DNA from: Diphasiastrum complanatum
Taxonomy: Eukaryota > Streptophyta > Lycopodiopsida > Lycopodiales > Lycopodiaceae
Assembly (NCBI GenBank): GCA_029204225.1
Contig: CM055096.1
Span: 36,309,073-36,373,072, forward strand
Direction: 5' to 3'
Length of the DNA stretch: 64,000 nt
Below are positions 1 to 9,909 of this stretch, piece by piece (the stretch's first letter is position 1; each line of letters begins with the position of its first letter). The position numbers and the translations under genes are program-made. The notes beneath the pieces are model-generated. The model was not told the origin of the DNA and did no database searches. It was given only the letters and a program-made list of their open reading frames with translations.

Positions 1-1712
1 TTACATTTTGATGCTCATAGAGTGAACACATGATCATTAGTAGAGTGCTGTCCTAAAACCAACCTGACCATCTAGAGTTTGTGTTACTACTAATCACTGT
101 CTGAAGAATGGTGCCATAAAGCGTAGTCATAACATGTCCAATCATAATGGTGCGATAGTTATCAAGCTTCATGGGATAACCGCTCGTATGGATAGGGTGA
201 ATGATAGTAGTGCACCTATGAAAACCTTAAATTTTTGTACCTTAATTGGATCTAATCAATCCACAAGAGGGATTGGATGCATTGCTACTTTCATTTCCAT
301 CAATATTGAAAGCTGGTATTGACACAATGTAGATTAGCAAGCAAGAACAATAAAAAACAAGTGTTCAAATGACCAAAATAGCTTCACATGTGTGAAGTAC
401 AAGCTACTGTATGGATAGAGAGTTGAGAGCAAAGTAGTAATGATAATTAATGCATTGAACTCAAAAGATTTCTTGCAAAAAAGAGATTCACACAAGCTTG
501 TATGCAAAGTCAACAAAATCTTCAACTCCCATTTCCAATGTGTAGAATGAGCTCCAAAAAGAGCATATACAAATAGTGATGAAGCTCATACTAGTCTACA
601 CGTGTGAGGTCATTCAATTTCTCAATGGCAAGAGAGACCATATCTGAGGTGCAAAAGGAGAAGGTGGAGGGATGAGAAGATATCATAATCAGATCTATGG
701 ACCGTGTATAGAGTGATGTGGCATACTCAGTCCAAAGCCACAGATCTCTTAGCAAAGGAGGTGGGGCACTGGGAATAAACCCACGCTAGAAAGCTCCAGA
801 GGAGGAATTGTCAAGGAGATCAACAAGGTGCTTCCCTTGTGAGGTCTCATATGCACGCTTTTTGTAACGACAAGTATAGTCACATAGGTGTCTTACGAAG
901 ATTAGGAGAAAATGAAGATTTTGCATAAGCGACTTGTAGATGGAGTCGTTTATAGATATCATCATACTAACGTTTGTGATGGTGACGTATAGATGAGCAT
1001 GAGGAGTATTTACGATGTTCACATGGGAAAGCCATGTAAGGCGCGGTACAAAGAGCTGACCGGCTATCATATGGGAAGCTTTGGAGTATGAAAGAGAAAG
1101 CTTTTTGATAAAGATGTTTGTATTCACAACTAAACATATTTGGAAGCATGTTCCACCAGAGAGGGATGGGATGAAGGACATAACCTGGAGCCCAAGTGGA
1201 TCGAAAGAAAGGAATGATCATATAATATGGAGGGGAAAACGATGGAAACAAATTAAAAGGGTATGAGAGATGGTGACCCCATGAAATACGCCACAACACT
1301 ATGGCCACCACTATGGGGGTGGCAAGTATAGGCACCAGAACTCGGCCAACAAGAGAAGCCATTAAAGATGGCAAGCTCATGAGTCTCCCCTAGTAGAAGG
1401 AAATGCTCACCATATGTAGAGACCGGGCCATATGTAGAGACTGTGCCATCAACGTCAGCACATATCCTGTCAATCCCCATATCCATACTATCCAAGGCAT
1501 GTATCCTCAATGGGTCATCAATGGTACATGAAACTTTGTCTATCTAGAACATGTCCTGCCATTAAAACCCCCACAAGGAGTGTGTGACAACAGGGTAAAG
1601 GAGGATATCTGAAGAGAGATCAACATATGCTATTTGCAAAAGCCGAAGACTCATGAAACTCGATCTCAAAGCAGTACCTTGTTGTCGGTCTTGATGAAAG
1701 TCTTTAGGGGGT
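1..1712 (-). pseudogene. LINE fragment L-A (endonuclease, linker and start of reverse transcriptase)
   Basis: Broken minus-strand LINE ORF2. From about 1710 down to 1250 it matches the second half of the APE-type endonuclease: a GxFN-like motif near 1560, then a segment ending in GGHSVVAYF that parallels GGHSVVDYF in the LINE at 11259-11777. The linker follows at 1180-620. The first RT residues are at 220-1, with the motif DNYRTIMIGH near 150. Several frameshifts and stops separate the pieces. About 235-600 does not resemble the other LINE copies and may be an insertion or decayed sequence. The RT core would lie left of the window. Its 5' side abuts the (GA) tail of the next LINE at 1713. Dead copy; the family assignment rests on comparison with the other LINE copies here. 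Confidence 0.7.
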
Positions 1713-1713
1713 G

Positions 1714-1732
1714 GAGAGAGAGAGAGAGAGAC
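1714..1732. repeat. (GA)n tract, tail of LINE L-B
   Basis: Short GA repeat, (TC)n on the minus strand, at the 3' end of the minus-strand LINE to its right. It lies exactly where that LINE meets the 5'-truncated end of L-A. Confidence 0.8.
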
Positions 1733-2815
1733 AGAAAAAGCTTTATTAATGTCTTCCCCATGCCAAAAGGCATATAAGACCAAATGGAGTACATGTCAAG
1801 TATGTGAAAACCAGCGTATATAAACGTCTCCAAGAAAAAACTATGCATAAAAGAGAAATGAGCAACATAACTATAAACTTCAAATTGCCAACTGTCCATA
1901 TAGCTGCCAGGAGTAGAGTAATATCATGTAGTGCTGCTGCTGAAGTAAGATGTGATACGGGCTGCAACATGAGGTAACATGGACCGTCGTTGACGTCGTC
2001 TAGGAGGGTGAAAACTGTGTGCTCTCGTAACATGGTGTGAAGTGCGAACTGCAGCATGACTATGAGTGATACAATGTCTCTGACATCGGTGAGGTGGTGT
2101 GTTGTCGTCATCGTCATCAGACCGTGTCCGTCTCCTGGTGAAGAAAGACGTAATCTGAGCCTGAGAGCTAGCATGTGGCTGGTGAGCTAACTGGTACATA
2201 TCCTGGGCGCGAAGTGCTCCTCGGACTCTATCTCATGTAGGGGACATAACAGGCATAGTTTCTGCTCTCGTGGTGTACCCTGGAATATGCTTGTCTCAAT
2301 AGCCAACTGATGTGAGGAGACTCTGAACTGTCCCAAAGTGAAACGGAGATCGTGTGATAGTCCAGAGAGGACAAAAAGCGAGGTAAAACTGGAAGACCAG
2401 TGGCATCCTGCTCCAGAAAGTGAGTCCGGTAGTAATTAGGCTTAACCCCCAGCTGGTGTCGCCAAATACGGTCGAGATATGCTCTATATAAAAAACATCT
2501 AATGTATTGGTGTGTACCCTAAGGGAGATCAATGATAGTGATACCAAATGCGTCTATGAGGAAGTGTGATGCTTGAGAGAACCATGATAGGTGCAAGCCA
2601 CGTATATCGCTGCTCTGTGTTAGGAAGTGCTTGAACTCTCTGGATGTATGTGTTAAGCTGGAAGGCTGCCTCAATCTGCATAGGGGGGGTGGCAAACTCC
2701 GCAAGGATGATCTCATGTGGAATCGAGGGCTTCGCTTGGATCATGCCAGCTAACATGGTGGTTTGTAAGCGTGAAATGCTGGACCAGTGTGAAGATGATA
2801 GTCCTGTACACAGAA
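1733..2815 (-). pseudogene. LINE L-B, 5'-truncated (ORF2 C-terminal part and 3' UTR)
   Basis: Minus-strand LINE remnant. It begins abruptly near 2815 in the post-RT thumb region (motif PSIPHEIILAEF near 2720) and runs through the C-terminal domain to a 3' UTR with the family stem-loop and GA tail. Near 2140-2163 it encodes QAQITSFF followed by TRRR, a PIP-box-like motif close to the ORF end. At 2815 it meets ORF2 of the neighbouring LINE, L-1, at a non-homologous point, so the junction is a 5' truncation or recombination. Frameshifts near 2530 and 2300 make it non-functional. Confidence 0.7.
1760..1773 (-). other. LINE 3' stem-loop (L-B)
   Basis: ATGCC-AAAA-GGCAT, a perfect 5-bp stem with a 4-nt loop, about 28 bp from the (TC)n tail. 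The same element in the same place recurs at 13325, 17034, 38931, 47540 and 48966, so it is probably a 3' recognition structure for the LINE reverse transcriptase. Confidence 0.65.
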
Positions 2816-3547
2816 AGAACCAAGCGTGAGTGGAGTGTCTCGATAGAGACAGTGGTATCTGTCTCTGATCTCATAGTAAGCTGGACATAAGAAAATAAAG
2901 TGAAACTCATTCTCAACCTCCTGTAATGTATAGCACCGACAGATCTGTAATGGTCGTGGCATGTCTGTGTATCTGCCGGTCTCAATAGCGAACTGATGAG
3001 AAGAGACCCAAAGCTGGCCTATGCGGTAGCGCAGGCCAAAAGACAATGGCTGAGAGAGATAACTCGGTCTAACGGGAAGCCCTGAAGCATCTAAGTGAAG
3101 AAAGTGAATGTGGTAGAACTGAAGCTTAACCTGTGAAGGATCACGGTGAGACGAAACCATATGTATGTATGCTCTGTAGATCTGTCTGCGAATGAACGCA
3201 TGAGTCCCATTGGGGAGGTCAGACATAGATAATCCCCAGCTATGTAGAAAGTCCGAAGCATACTGAAACCATGAAGACTTAGCCCGCTGCCCAGCCAAAG
3301 TGCGAGAAGATGTAAAATCCGCTACCACCGTATCTGGAGGAATCAAGCTCTGAGATTCTGTGAATGAATGTGATAATCCTGAAAATAGCCTTGACAAGGA
3401 GAAGCAAACTCCACCAGAATAATCTCATGAGGAACGGACTGCTTGGCCTGAATCATCCGGCTAAGCATGTGAATCTGCAAACGCGAGATATCACTCCGAG
3501 TGTCTCTAGATAAACCTGGGCACCATGTCTCTGCTGAGTATAGTGCC
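2816..3547 (-). pseudogene. LINE L-1, ORF2 C-terminal segment
   Basis: Continuation of the LINE at 9910-13247, separated from it by the gypsy insertion 3548-9909. It encodes the post-RT region (ALYSAETWCPG at the insertion point, then SRMIQAKQSVPHEII) and the C-terminal zinc-binding block, ICRCYTLQEVENEFHF then CPAYYEIRDR at about 2950-2850. That Cys-x-Cys ... His ... Cys arrangement is usual after the RT in LINE ORF2. One frameshift near 3400 breaks the frame. The expected final part with the PIP-like motif and tail is missing; L-B is joined instead at 2815. Confidence 0.75.
3543..3547. repeat. Target-site duplication, left copy (gtgcc)
   Basis: Five bases gtgcc immediately left of the gypsy LTR, repeated exactly at 9910-9914 immediately right of the other LTR. 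Five bp is the usual size for Ty3/gypsy integrase. Confidence 0.95.
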
Positions 3548-3905
3548 TGTAATAGATCCTAACACCACAGTAGGGCAAACACTCATTGATCCACCCAACC
3601 TTGCCTACTCCCTGATATAGAGTAAGCCCCTCCTAGCCCAGTGTGAGGACTGGTAGCATGCTACTGCCAAGTGTCGGCCACGTGGCACTGACGTGGCCGA
3701 CTGCACGTCGGGACCCAACTGGGGGCCCTATCCTGCTGACAGGGTCCCTAGGCTGTGTTAGGCCCGCCATGGCTATGGACCGTGCTGGGGCACACTACTC
3801 ACACTGTCTTGCCCTGTTGGTCATGTACGCTGGACACGACCCTGACTGTGGTATCTGACCTATCTGTGTTCTCTAGGGTTCGGCACTGGTTACGAGCTCG
3901 TAACA
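3548..3905 (-). repeat. 3' LTR of G-1
   Basis: 358-bp LTR. In element orientation it starts at 3905 with TGTTACGAGCTCGTAAC, a near-complete palindrome, and ends at 3548 with CTATTACA. U3 contains an inverted repeat, 3673-3683 against 3691-3701, with ACGTGGC-type cores (G-box/ABRE-like). Identical to 9552-9909. Confidence 0.96.
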
Positions 3906-3918
3906 CTCCCTCCCCCTT
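3906..3918 (-). other. Polypurine tract of G-1
   Basis: AAGGGGGAGGGAG on the minus strand directly upstream of the 3' LTR; primer for plus-strand synthesis. It overlaps the Gag-Pol stop codon (TAA at 3919-3917). Confidence 0.93.
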
Positions 3919-6900
3919 AAGAACCGTCTTGGTCCTCTAAGACAAAGTCTGGAAAAATCTTGCGAAGGACGCTGCCTCTTTCCCAAGTGGCATTCTCAAC
4001 AGGCTGATCATTCCACTTAACCAGATATTCTCGGTATAGAGTATGACGAGTCTGCGTCTCTCTACTATCAAGAATTTCCTCTGGTTCATGTGGAGGTTGT
4101 TGAGGATCCAATGGGAGAACTAGAACACTGTCCCCTACCAGATTGTCTGATCTGGTTAAGGCTTTTCGTAACTGACTTACATGAAAGACTGGAAAAACCT
4201 TACTGCTGTGTGGGAGTTCTAGTTCATAGGTGACCTCGCCTAGTCTCCTACTGATGGTAAAGGGACCACAATACCTTGGAGACAACTTAGCACACACTCC
4301 TGATTTGAGGGTTTTAGAGTCAACTGGGACTCTCAAGTAGACTTTCTCACCAGTGGAGAACTGCACATCCCGTCTGTGTGGATCTGCATAATGCCTGGCT
4401 CGATCCTGGGATTGTCTAATGCTACGCTTAGCATGTTCTATCATCTGGTTTAGGTCTTCTAAAAAGTTTCTGGCTGCTTCAACTTTTTCTTGTTTAAACC
4501 CTACAGCTGTGGGTGAGCGTGGCTGAAAACCGTACATCAGCATAAATGGGCTGTATCCCGTAGCTGAATGTTTGGTACTGTTGTAAGCAAACTCTAATAT
4601 TGAGAGATACTCCTCCCAATTAGTCTGCCTCTTGCTGACGTATGCACGAAGCATATCCTCCAGCACTTGATTTACCCTTTCTGTTTGACCGTCCGTCTGT
4701 GGATGGTCAGTGGTACTCATATTAAGTTTAGTATGGAGATGATGGAATACTGCCTTCCAAAAATTTCCAGTAAACTTACTGTCCCGGTCGCTGACTATGC
4801 CGGAAGGTAGACCGTACAATTTAAATAGCCCGTCTACAAACAACCTCGCTAACTCTGGAGCTCTAACGGTTGTTTTGGTCGGAATAAAATGAGCCATTTT
4901 GGTCAGACGGTCAACTGTGACCCATATAGCGTCATTACCCTTTTGGGTTTTAGGCAGGCCTACTATAAAATCCATGGAGATACTCTCCCATTTACCAGCT
5001 GGTATTTCTAAGGGATGCAACAACCCTCCTGCCTTTAAACGCTCTGCTTTATTTACTTGACATTTCTGGCAACTGGTTACATACTGGTGGACGTCCTTTT
5101 TCATACTGGGCCAGAAAAATTGCCTACGAAGAAGCTCATAGGTCTTCTGTATGCCTGAGTGTCCCGCGCTAGGATTGTCATGACATTCATATAGGACCTG
5201 CTGCCTATAATCCTCTGAATTGGGGACACATACTCTATCTCTATAGAGCAAGTACTCATCCTGAATGGAATACTGTTTCCATTTGAATCCTTGAGTCAAC
5301 TGACCCTCAACCACTGGGGTTTGCTTGGGTAATACAGGCTCAGAATCCTCAACGTCATCTGACGACGTATACTCGGACTCATCATCATCCTCAACGGAAG
5401 CTGCCGTATTCTTGGATGAACTGGCACCAGCCCCGGGAACTGGTTCTGGAGTCTGTAACTGTCTGTTCTGGACTGAATTCCAGATAATAGAGAAGAATGC
5501 ATCATGCTGGCATTTCCCTCTCAAGGACTCGAGTAACTCATTACGAATCTGAGTAAAACTCAGCTCGTTTATCATAGGCATTCTGCTAAGGGCATCTGCT
5601 ACTGTATTGAATTTTCCACGCCTATATCTGATAGACATGTCAAACTCTTGCATCAACTCTGCCCAACGAGCTTTCCGACCTCTAAGCTCAGGTTGATTGC
5701 AAAGGTATCTGAGACTCTCATGGTCTGTCAGGACCTCAAAGTTGGCACCATACAAATAATGCCTCCAAGTCTTAAGGGCATGGACTATAGAAAAGAGTTC
5801 CTTTTCATAGGCACTATACCTAGTCTGTGCTGGCTCGAGTTTTTTACTCTCGAACGCAACTGGTCGTCCACCCTGAGTTAGCACAGCACCTACTGCAAAG
5901 TCGCTAGCATCTGTTTCGACCACAAATGACTGATTGGGGTCGACGACTTTTAAAACTGGTGCTGTAGCTAAGGCTGTTTTGAGAGCATCAAAGCTCTCCT
6001 GTTGTGCGGACTCCCAAATGAACTCCTTTCCCTTCCCCTTAAGGAGATTTGTCATAGGGACTACTATCTGAGCATATTCCTTGACAAATCGTCTGTAATA
6101 TCCCGCCAGACCAAGAAAGATTTGAAGTTCCAAAATATTCTGAGGTCTCAGCCAACTGAGTATGGCTTTAACCTTATTTGGGTCCATCTTAATCCCATCT
6201 GAAGAGATAATGTGACCCAAATATGCTACTTCTTCAACGAAGAATTCACACTTGGATTGTTTAGCATAAAGCCTATGCTTTCTGAGCAGTCGAAACACCT
6301 TTCTGAGGTGTTTTAGATGCTCCTTCCTCGTTTTGCTGTAGACGAGGATGTCATCTAAAAATACGACTACAAACTTACCCAAGTATGGTCTGAGGACACT
6401 GTTCATCAAGGTCATAAAGGTAGCTGGAGCATTTGTGAGACCAAATGGCATCACCTTAAACTCATAATGACCGTGATGAGTCCTAAAAGCTGTTTTCGAG
6501 ACATCTTCCGATTTTATACGGACTTGATGATATCCCGATCTGAGATCTATTTTGCTGAAAAACTTAGCCCCGTCGAGTTGATTAAACAACTCGTCTGCCC
6601 GAGGCATAGGGTATTTATTCTTAATTGTGACTTTATTGAGGGCTCTGTAATCTACGCAAAGACGCATAGACCCCTCTTTCTTTTTCACCAATAGGACTGG
6701 TGAGGCCAATGGTGAACTACTGGTCTGAATTTGGCCTTTCCCAAGATAGTCTGTTAACTGCCTAGTTATTTCTTCATCCTCTGTTCGGCTGACCCGATAC
6801 GGAGGTTTAGAAACAGGTGCTGTACCTGCTACTAGGTTTATTACATGATCTACCTCTCTGCTAGGTGGTAAACCATGTGGCAAATCTTCAGGAAAAACAT

Positions 6901-8656
6901 CTTTAAATTTAGACAATAAAGTTTCTAATTTACTGATTTTCTGCTGAATAGAACTGGAAATAGAAACTTCAGGAATAAACTGAAAGTCACATAAGAATAG
7001 CTGATGGTCTTCGTCTCCGATTAGCTGACAGAGCTCTGAACTGCAGACCATAGGGCTGTTGGGAACATCATGCTCCCCATGCAACTGGATCTCTCGGCCT
7101 TTATGCTGAAAGCTGAGGGTGTTCTCCTGATAGTTTCTGTGGAGGGAAGGTCCTAAACTGTAGAGCCAATCTCTCCCGAGAACAATGTCTGTTCGATCCA
7201 GGTGCATTATCTGAAAGTTTATTTGATCTTGGTACCCCTGAATACCAAGATTTAACTTACTTACCATAGTTTCCCATATTTTTTTATCTTCACCCTTAGC
7301 TAATGAAACTATGTACCTATGCTGACTAGGTACTTCTGGTAGTTTAAGCTTTTTAACCAGGGTGTGGTTGATGAAATTATGGGTTGCCCCATCATCAACC
7401 ATGACTCTTACTGACTGGTTACCAACTTTCCCATGCATAAGTACTAGGTCATGCGGCCCAAAGCTGAAGGGTCTCGCTAGCATTGCAGAGGTCAGCTGGC
7501 AACAGTGTTCATGATCTTCATGATACACTTTGATCTCGGAAGCTGCCGAGTCACTGGGGAAACATACAGTCTGAACAAGATGAACTTGTTTTTTATCTTT
7601 TTTAGTGAAAGGCCCCTTGGGACACTGTCTGACTGTGTGTCCCTTGCCCATACACACAAAGCACAAACGTTCTTGTTTGGCTTTCTCAAAATCATCTGGT
7701 TTTAAGGGCTGTATGTGTGAAGGGCGTTTCTGAGGAGCTTCACCTTTAAATTTATCTTCTTTCTTTCTTTTTAAAAATTTCTTTTTAAATTGAAAGTCTT
7801 TCTGAGGAAGCTGCTCAGAAAGTGGTTGCTGTCTCGCTCTCTTCCTACCCACTGAATCATCATAGATTTGAGCATATCTGAGAGCTTGCTCAAGGGTAGT
7901 AGGCGAGTTTCTCTGGACCTCTACTTTATATTCATCTTTGAGGCCACGGACAAATCCCCTGATTTTTTGATAGTCATCCATATTTTTAATCTTTAAAATT
8001 GCCTCTCGATACTGCGAGATATATTGGATGAGGGACTTGTCCATTACTGTTCTTTCCCAGGCTTCCCAGGCTCTATCAAGTTCATTCTCTGGTAGAAATT
8101 CTCTTAGGAAAGCTTCTTCAAAAGCTTTCCATGACCGGGGAGTCTGCCCAGTCTCCTGGAGATTTAACCACCACTTATAGGCCATAGGCCCTAAAGAAAG
8201 ACTGGCCTCAATTGCTTGCAAATGGTCAGGGGTCTGTTTAAGAGCATGAATGTTCTTCCATTTGCTGAGGAAGGTTTGTAGAATATCTGCATTTCTATCC
8301 TTCTCTTCCCCATTAAAAGTAGGAGGCTTTAAATCTTTAAAAACACTGGGGTGAGACCGTAAAGTCTCACCCGAAACTGATGGAAGTGGAGAAGGGGATA
8401 ACTGAGAAGTGGAGGGAAGGCTTCCTTTCGCGGAGCTCAAAATCAAGTTTTTGAGTTCAGCGAACGAGTCGTCCACACTGGACTTGAAATTGGCTAATGC
8501 CAGCTCCTTGGTAACCAGTTCGTCGAGTTCTTCGGCGAACTGTTCCTGTTCTTCTACTTCCATGGGTTCCTTCCCTTTTCTGTAAGCCAAGGCTTCTGTT
8601 TCAAGTTCGTCGAAGCCTCTCTCCTGGGGTTGATCAGGTCCCTGAGGAGTGGTCAT
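3917..8656 (-). CDS. Ty3/gypsy Gag-Pol polyprotein (chromovirus), intact
   Basis: A 1579-residue single-frame Gag-Pol. Retrotransposon Gag lies at about 105-265 and a CCHC knuckle (C332, C335, H340, C345) binds RNA. The aspartic protease is near 418-500 with VDDGATHNF (D421/D422). Reverse transcriptase spans about 615-800 with FLDD at 766-769, and RNase H about 905-1025 (TDAS, E953, D978). Integrase spans about 1155-1400: an HHCC zinc site (H1159, H1166, C1196, C1199) and D1229, D1290, E1326 with D-35-E spacing. A C-terminal chromodomain covers about 1540-1570 (YLVKWND, ATWE). Gag, protease and pol share one frame, so no frameshifting is needed. The ATG at 8656 is chosen because the sister copy starts with the same residues. 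The acidic insert at about 1088-1103 between RNase H and integrase looks like a linker. Confidence 0.97.
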   Translation of the reverse strand: MTTPQGPDQPQERGFDELETEALAYRKGKEPMEVEEQEQFAEELDELVTKELALANFKSSVDDSFAELKNLILSSAKGSLPSTSQLSPSPLPSVSGETLRSHPSVFKDLKPPTFNGEEKDRNADILQTFLSKWKNIHALKQTPDHLQAIEASLSLGPMAYKWWLNLQETGQTPRSWKAFEEAFLREFLPENELDRAWEAWERTVMDKSLIQYISQYREAILKIKNMDDYQKIRGFVRGLKDEYKVEVQRNSPTTLEQALRYAQIYDDSVGRKRARQQPLSEQLPQKDFQFKKKFLKRKKEDKFKGEAPQKRPSHIQPLKPDDFEKAKQERLCFVCMGKGHTVRQCPKGPFTKKDKKQVHLVQTVCFPSDSAASEIKVYHEDHEHCCQLTSAMLARPFSFGPHDLVLMHGKVGNQSVRVMVDDGATHNFINHTLVKKLKLPEVPSQHRYIVSLAKGEDKKIWETMVSKLNLGIQGYQDQINFQIMHLDRTDIVLGRDWLYSLGPSLHRNYQENTLSFQHKGREIQLHGEHDVPNSPMVCSSELCQLIGDEDHQLFLCDFQFIPEVSISSSIQQKISKLETLLSKFKDVFPEDLPHGLPPSREVDHVINLVAGTAPVSKPPYRVSRTEDEEITRQLTDYLGKGQIQTSSSPLASPVLLVKKKEGSMRLCVDYRALNKVTIKNKYPMPRADELFNQLDGAKFFSKIDLRSGYHQVRIKSEDVSKTAFRTHHGHYEFKVMPFGLTNAPATFMTLMNSVLRPYLGKFVVVFLDDILVYSKTRKEHLKHLRKVFRLLRKHRLYAKQSKCEFFVEEVAYLGHIISSDGIKMDPNKVKAILSWLRPQNILELQIFLGLAGYYRRFVKEYAQIVVPMTNLLKGKGKEFIWESAQQESFDALKTALATAPVLKVVDPNQSFVVETDASDFAVGAVLTQGGRPVAFESKKLEPAQTRYSAYEKELFSIVHALKTWRHYLYGANFEVLTDHESLRYLCNQPELRGRKARWAELMQEFDMSIRYRRGKFNTVADALSRMPMINELSFTQIRNELLESLRGKCQHDAFFSIIWNSVQNRQLQTPEPVPGAGASSSKNTAASVEDDDESEYTSSDDVEDSEPVLPKQTPVVEGQLTQGFKWKQYSIQDEYLLYRDRVCVPNSEDYRQQVLYECHDNPSAGHSGIQKTYELLRRQFFWPSMKKDVHQYVTSCQKCQVNKAERLKAGGLLHPLEIPAGKWESISMDFIVGLPKTQKGNDAIWVTVDRLTKMAHFIPTKTTVRAPELARLFVDGLFKLYGLPSGIVSDRDSKFTGNFWKAVFHHLHTKLNMSTTDHPQTDGQTERVNQVLEDMLRAYVSKRQTNWEEYLSILEFAYNSTKHSATGYSPFMLMYGFQPRSPTAVGFKQEKVEAARNFLEDLNQMIEHAKRSIRQSQDRARHYADPHRRDVQFSTGEKVYLRVPVDSKTLKSGVCAKLSPRYCGPFTISRRLGEVTYELELPHSSKVFPVFHVSQLRKALTRSDNLVGDSVLVLPLDPQQPPHEPEEILDSRETQTRHTLYREYLVKWNDQPVENATWERGSVLRKIFPDFVLEDQDGS

Positions 8657-9536
8657 CTTCGAAACTGAAAGAGAGCTACCTTAACTTCTGAAGGAAAAAA
8701 GTCTAAAAGACTAATTTACAACTGTACAAGGGAAAGGAAAGATGACTTAGCTGTTTCTGAGGACTGTACTTGCAAAGAGATTATGAAGAGGAACCCTTTC
8801 AGCTCTTTTCCCCAAGATTTCAGACCTGCTGTCCCGGAAAATGCCAGTTTGAAGCTTCAAAACGGTGCCAAATTTCCCGGTTCTTGAGTTGAGTAGCTGA
8901 CTAATCTGATTTGAGGTGTGGGGCTCCAACAAACCGAGTAAAAACCGGAAGTTTACAAAAAGAAATCCGGAATTTTTGAAGTCCCTGCCCTCGCTGGTTG
9001 GTCAGCAACCTGTCTGGCCCGATTTGTCCAATTTACAGCTCTGAAATCACCTTGATTCTCTGATTTACTCTCAGCCTGTAGGTCGCTGGTCTGTAGCAAG
9101 CAAGTCTGAAACTCAGACTCCTGAAAAACTTCTGAAAAATAGGGTTAAATTCTGAGATTTCTACCCTACTGTCCAGCGCTGGCCCTGCTACAATATTTCA
9201 GATCAGAACTCCTTCTAATCTACTCAGAACTTCATACGAAACTCAGATTTGAGGGCTGACTATACAGCGATGGACCTGCTCTTCCCTTCCTCTTGAATTT
9301 CCGCTCAGATCATAGTGATCTACACTCGAAAATCAGAGAGGGAAACTGATTTTTCAGCGCTGAAGCTATTGTAAAAGATATGCTTCCAAACTACTGAGAA
9401 ATCCAGCAAATTGGAGGATTAGAAAGCTGATCCTACAGCGATTTTCCTCCTCTATTCTTTTCTGAGAATCTCCCAGATCTTTCCTATCTTCTGATAGCTT
9501 TCTCTACTGTTGCTCCTGAACTCCCTAGGATGGAGA
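8657..9536 (-). other. 5' untranslated leader of G-1
   Basis: About 880 nt between primer site and Gag start with no convincing reading frame. It would hold packaging signals. The sister copy's leader (57523-58291) is only loosely alike by eye, so this part diverges faster than the coding region. Confidence 0.7.
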
Positions 9537-9550
9537 TGGCTCTGATACCA
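9537..9550 (-). other. Primer binding site, initiator Met tRNA
   Basis: TGGTATCAGAGCCA on the minus strand, one base downstream of the 5' LTR, complementary to the 3' end of plant initiator-methionine tRNA. Confidence 0.93.
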
Positions 9551-9551
9551 G

Positions 9552-9909
9552 TGTAATAGATCCTAACACCACAGTAGGGCAAACACTCATTGATCCACCC
9601 AACCTTGCCTACTCCCTGATATAGAGTAAGCCCCTCCTAGCCCAGTGTGAGGACTGGTAGCATGCTACTGCCAAGTGTCGGCCACGTGGCACTGACGTGG
9701 CCGACTGCACGTCGGGACCCAACTGGGGGCCCTATCCTGCTGACAGGGTCCCTAGGCTGTGTTAGGCCCGCCATGGCTATGGACCGTGCTGGGGCACACT
9801 ACTCACACTGTCTTGCCCTGTTGGTCATGTACGCTGGACACGACCCTGACTGTGGTATCTGACCTATCTGTGTTCTCTAGGGTTCGGCACTGGTTACGAG
9901 CTCGTAACA
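9552..9909 (-). repeat. 5' LTR of G-1
   Basis: 358-bp LTR identical to 3548-3905, followed on the right by the target duplication gtgcc (9910-9914). Confidence 0.96.

Larger units (their letters stand above)
3548..9909 (-). mobile_element. Intact Ty3/gypsy chromovirus retrotransposon (copy G-1)
   Basis: Complete 6362-bp element on the minus strand: 5' LTR 9552-9909, initiator-Met primer site 9537-9550, a leader of about 880 nt, one open Gag-Pol frame, a polypurine tract, and 3' LTR 3548-3905. LTRs begin TG and end CA. The two 358-bp LTRs appear identical base for base, and the ORF has no stop or frameshift, so insertion was recent and the element may still be competent. It sits inside LINE L-1. 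A degraded sister copy lies at 57151-63205. Confidence 0.97.

Noticed and set aside
2815-2816. L-B and L-1 as one continuous LINE
   Set aside because: The reading jumps back from the C-terminal zinc block to the earlier thumb region, so two different copies are joined here.
3643-3940. Open frames inside gypsy LTRs (also 9647-9971, 57000-57301, 62895-63104)
   Set aside because: They lie in LTR regulatory sequence and are repeated only because the LTR is repeated; not collinear with any coding domain.
5325-7705. Plus-strand open frames across 5325-7705
   Set aside because: Antisense shadows of the intact gypsy Gag-Pol on the minus strand.
9537-9550. tRNA-like matches (initiator Met) near LTRs
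   Set aside because: Only 13-15 nt complementary to the tRNA 3' end: retrotransposon primer sites, not tRNA genes.
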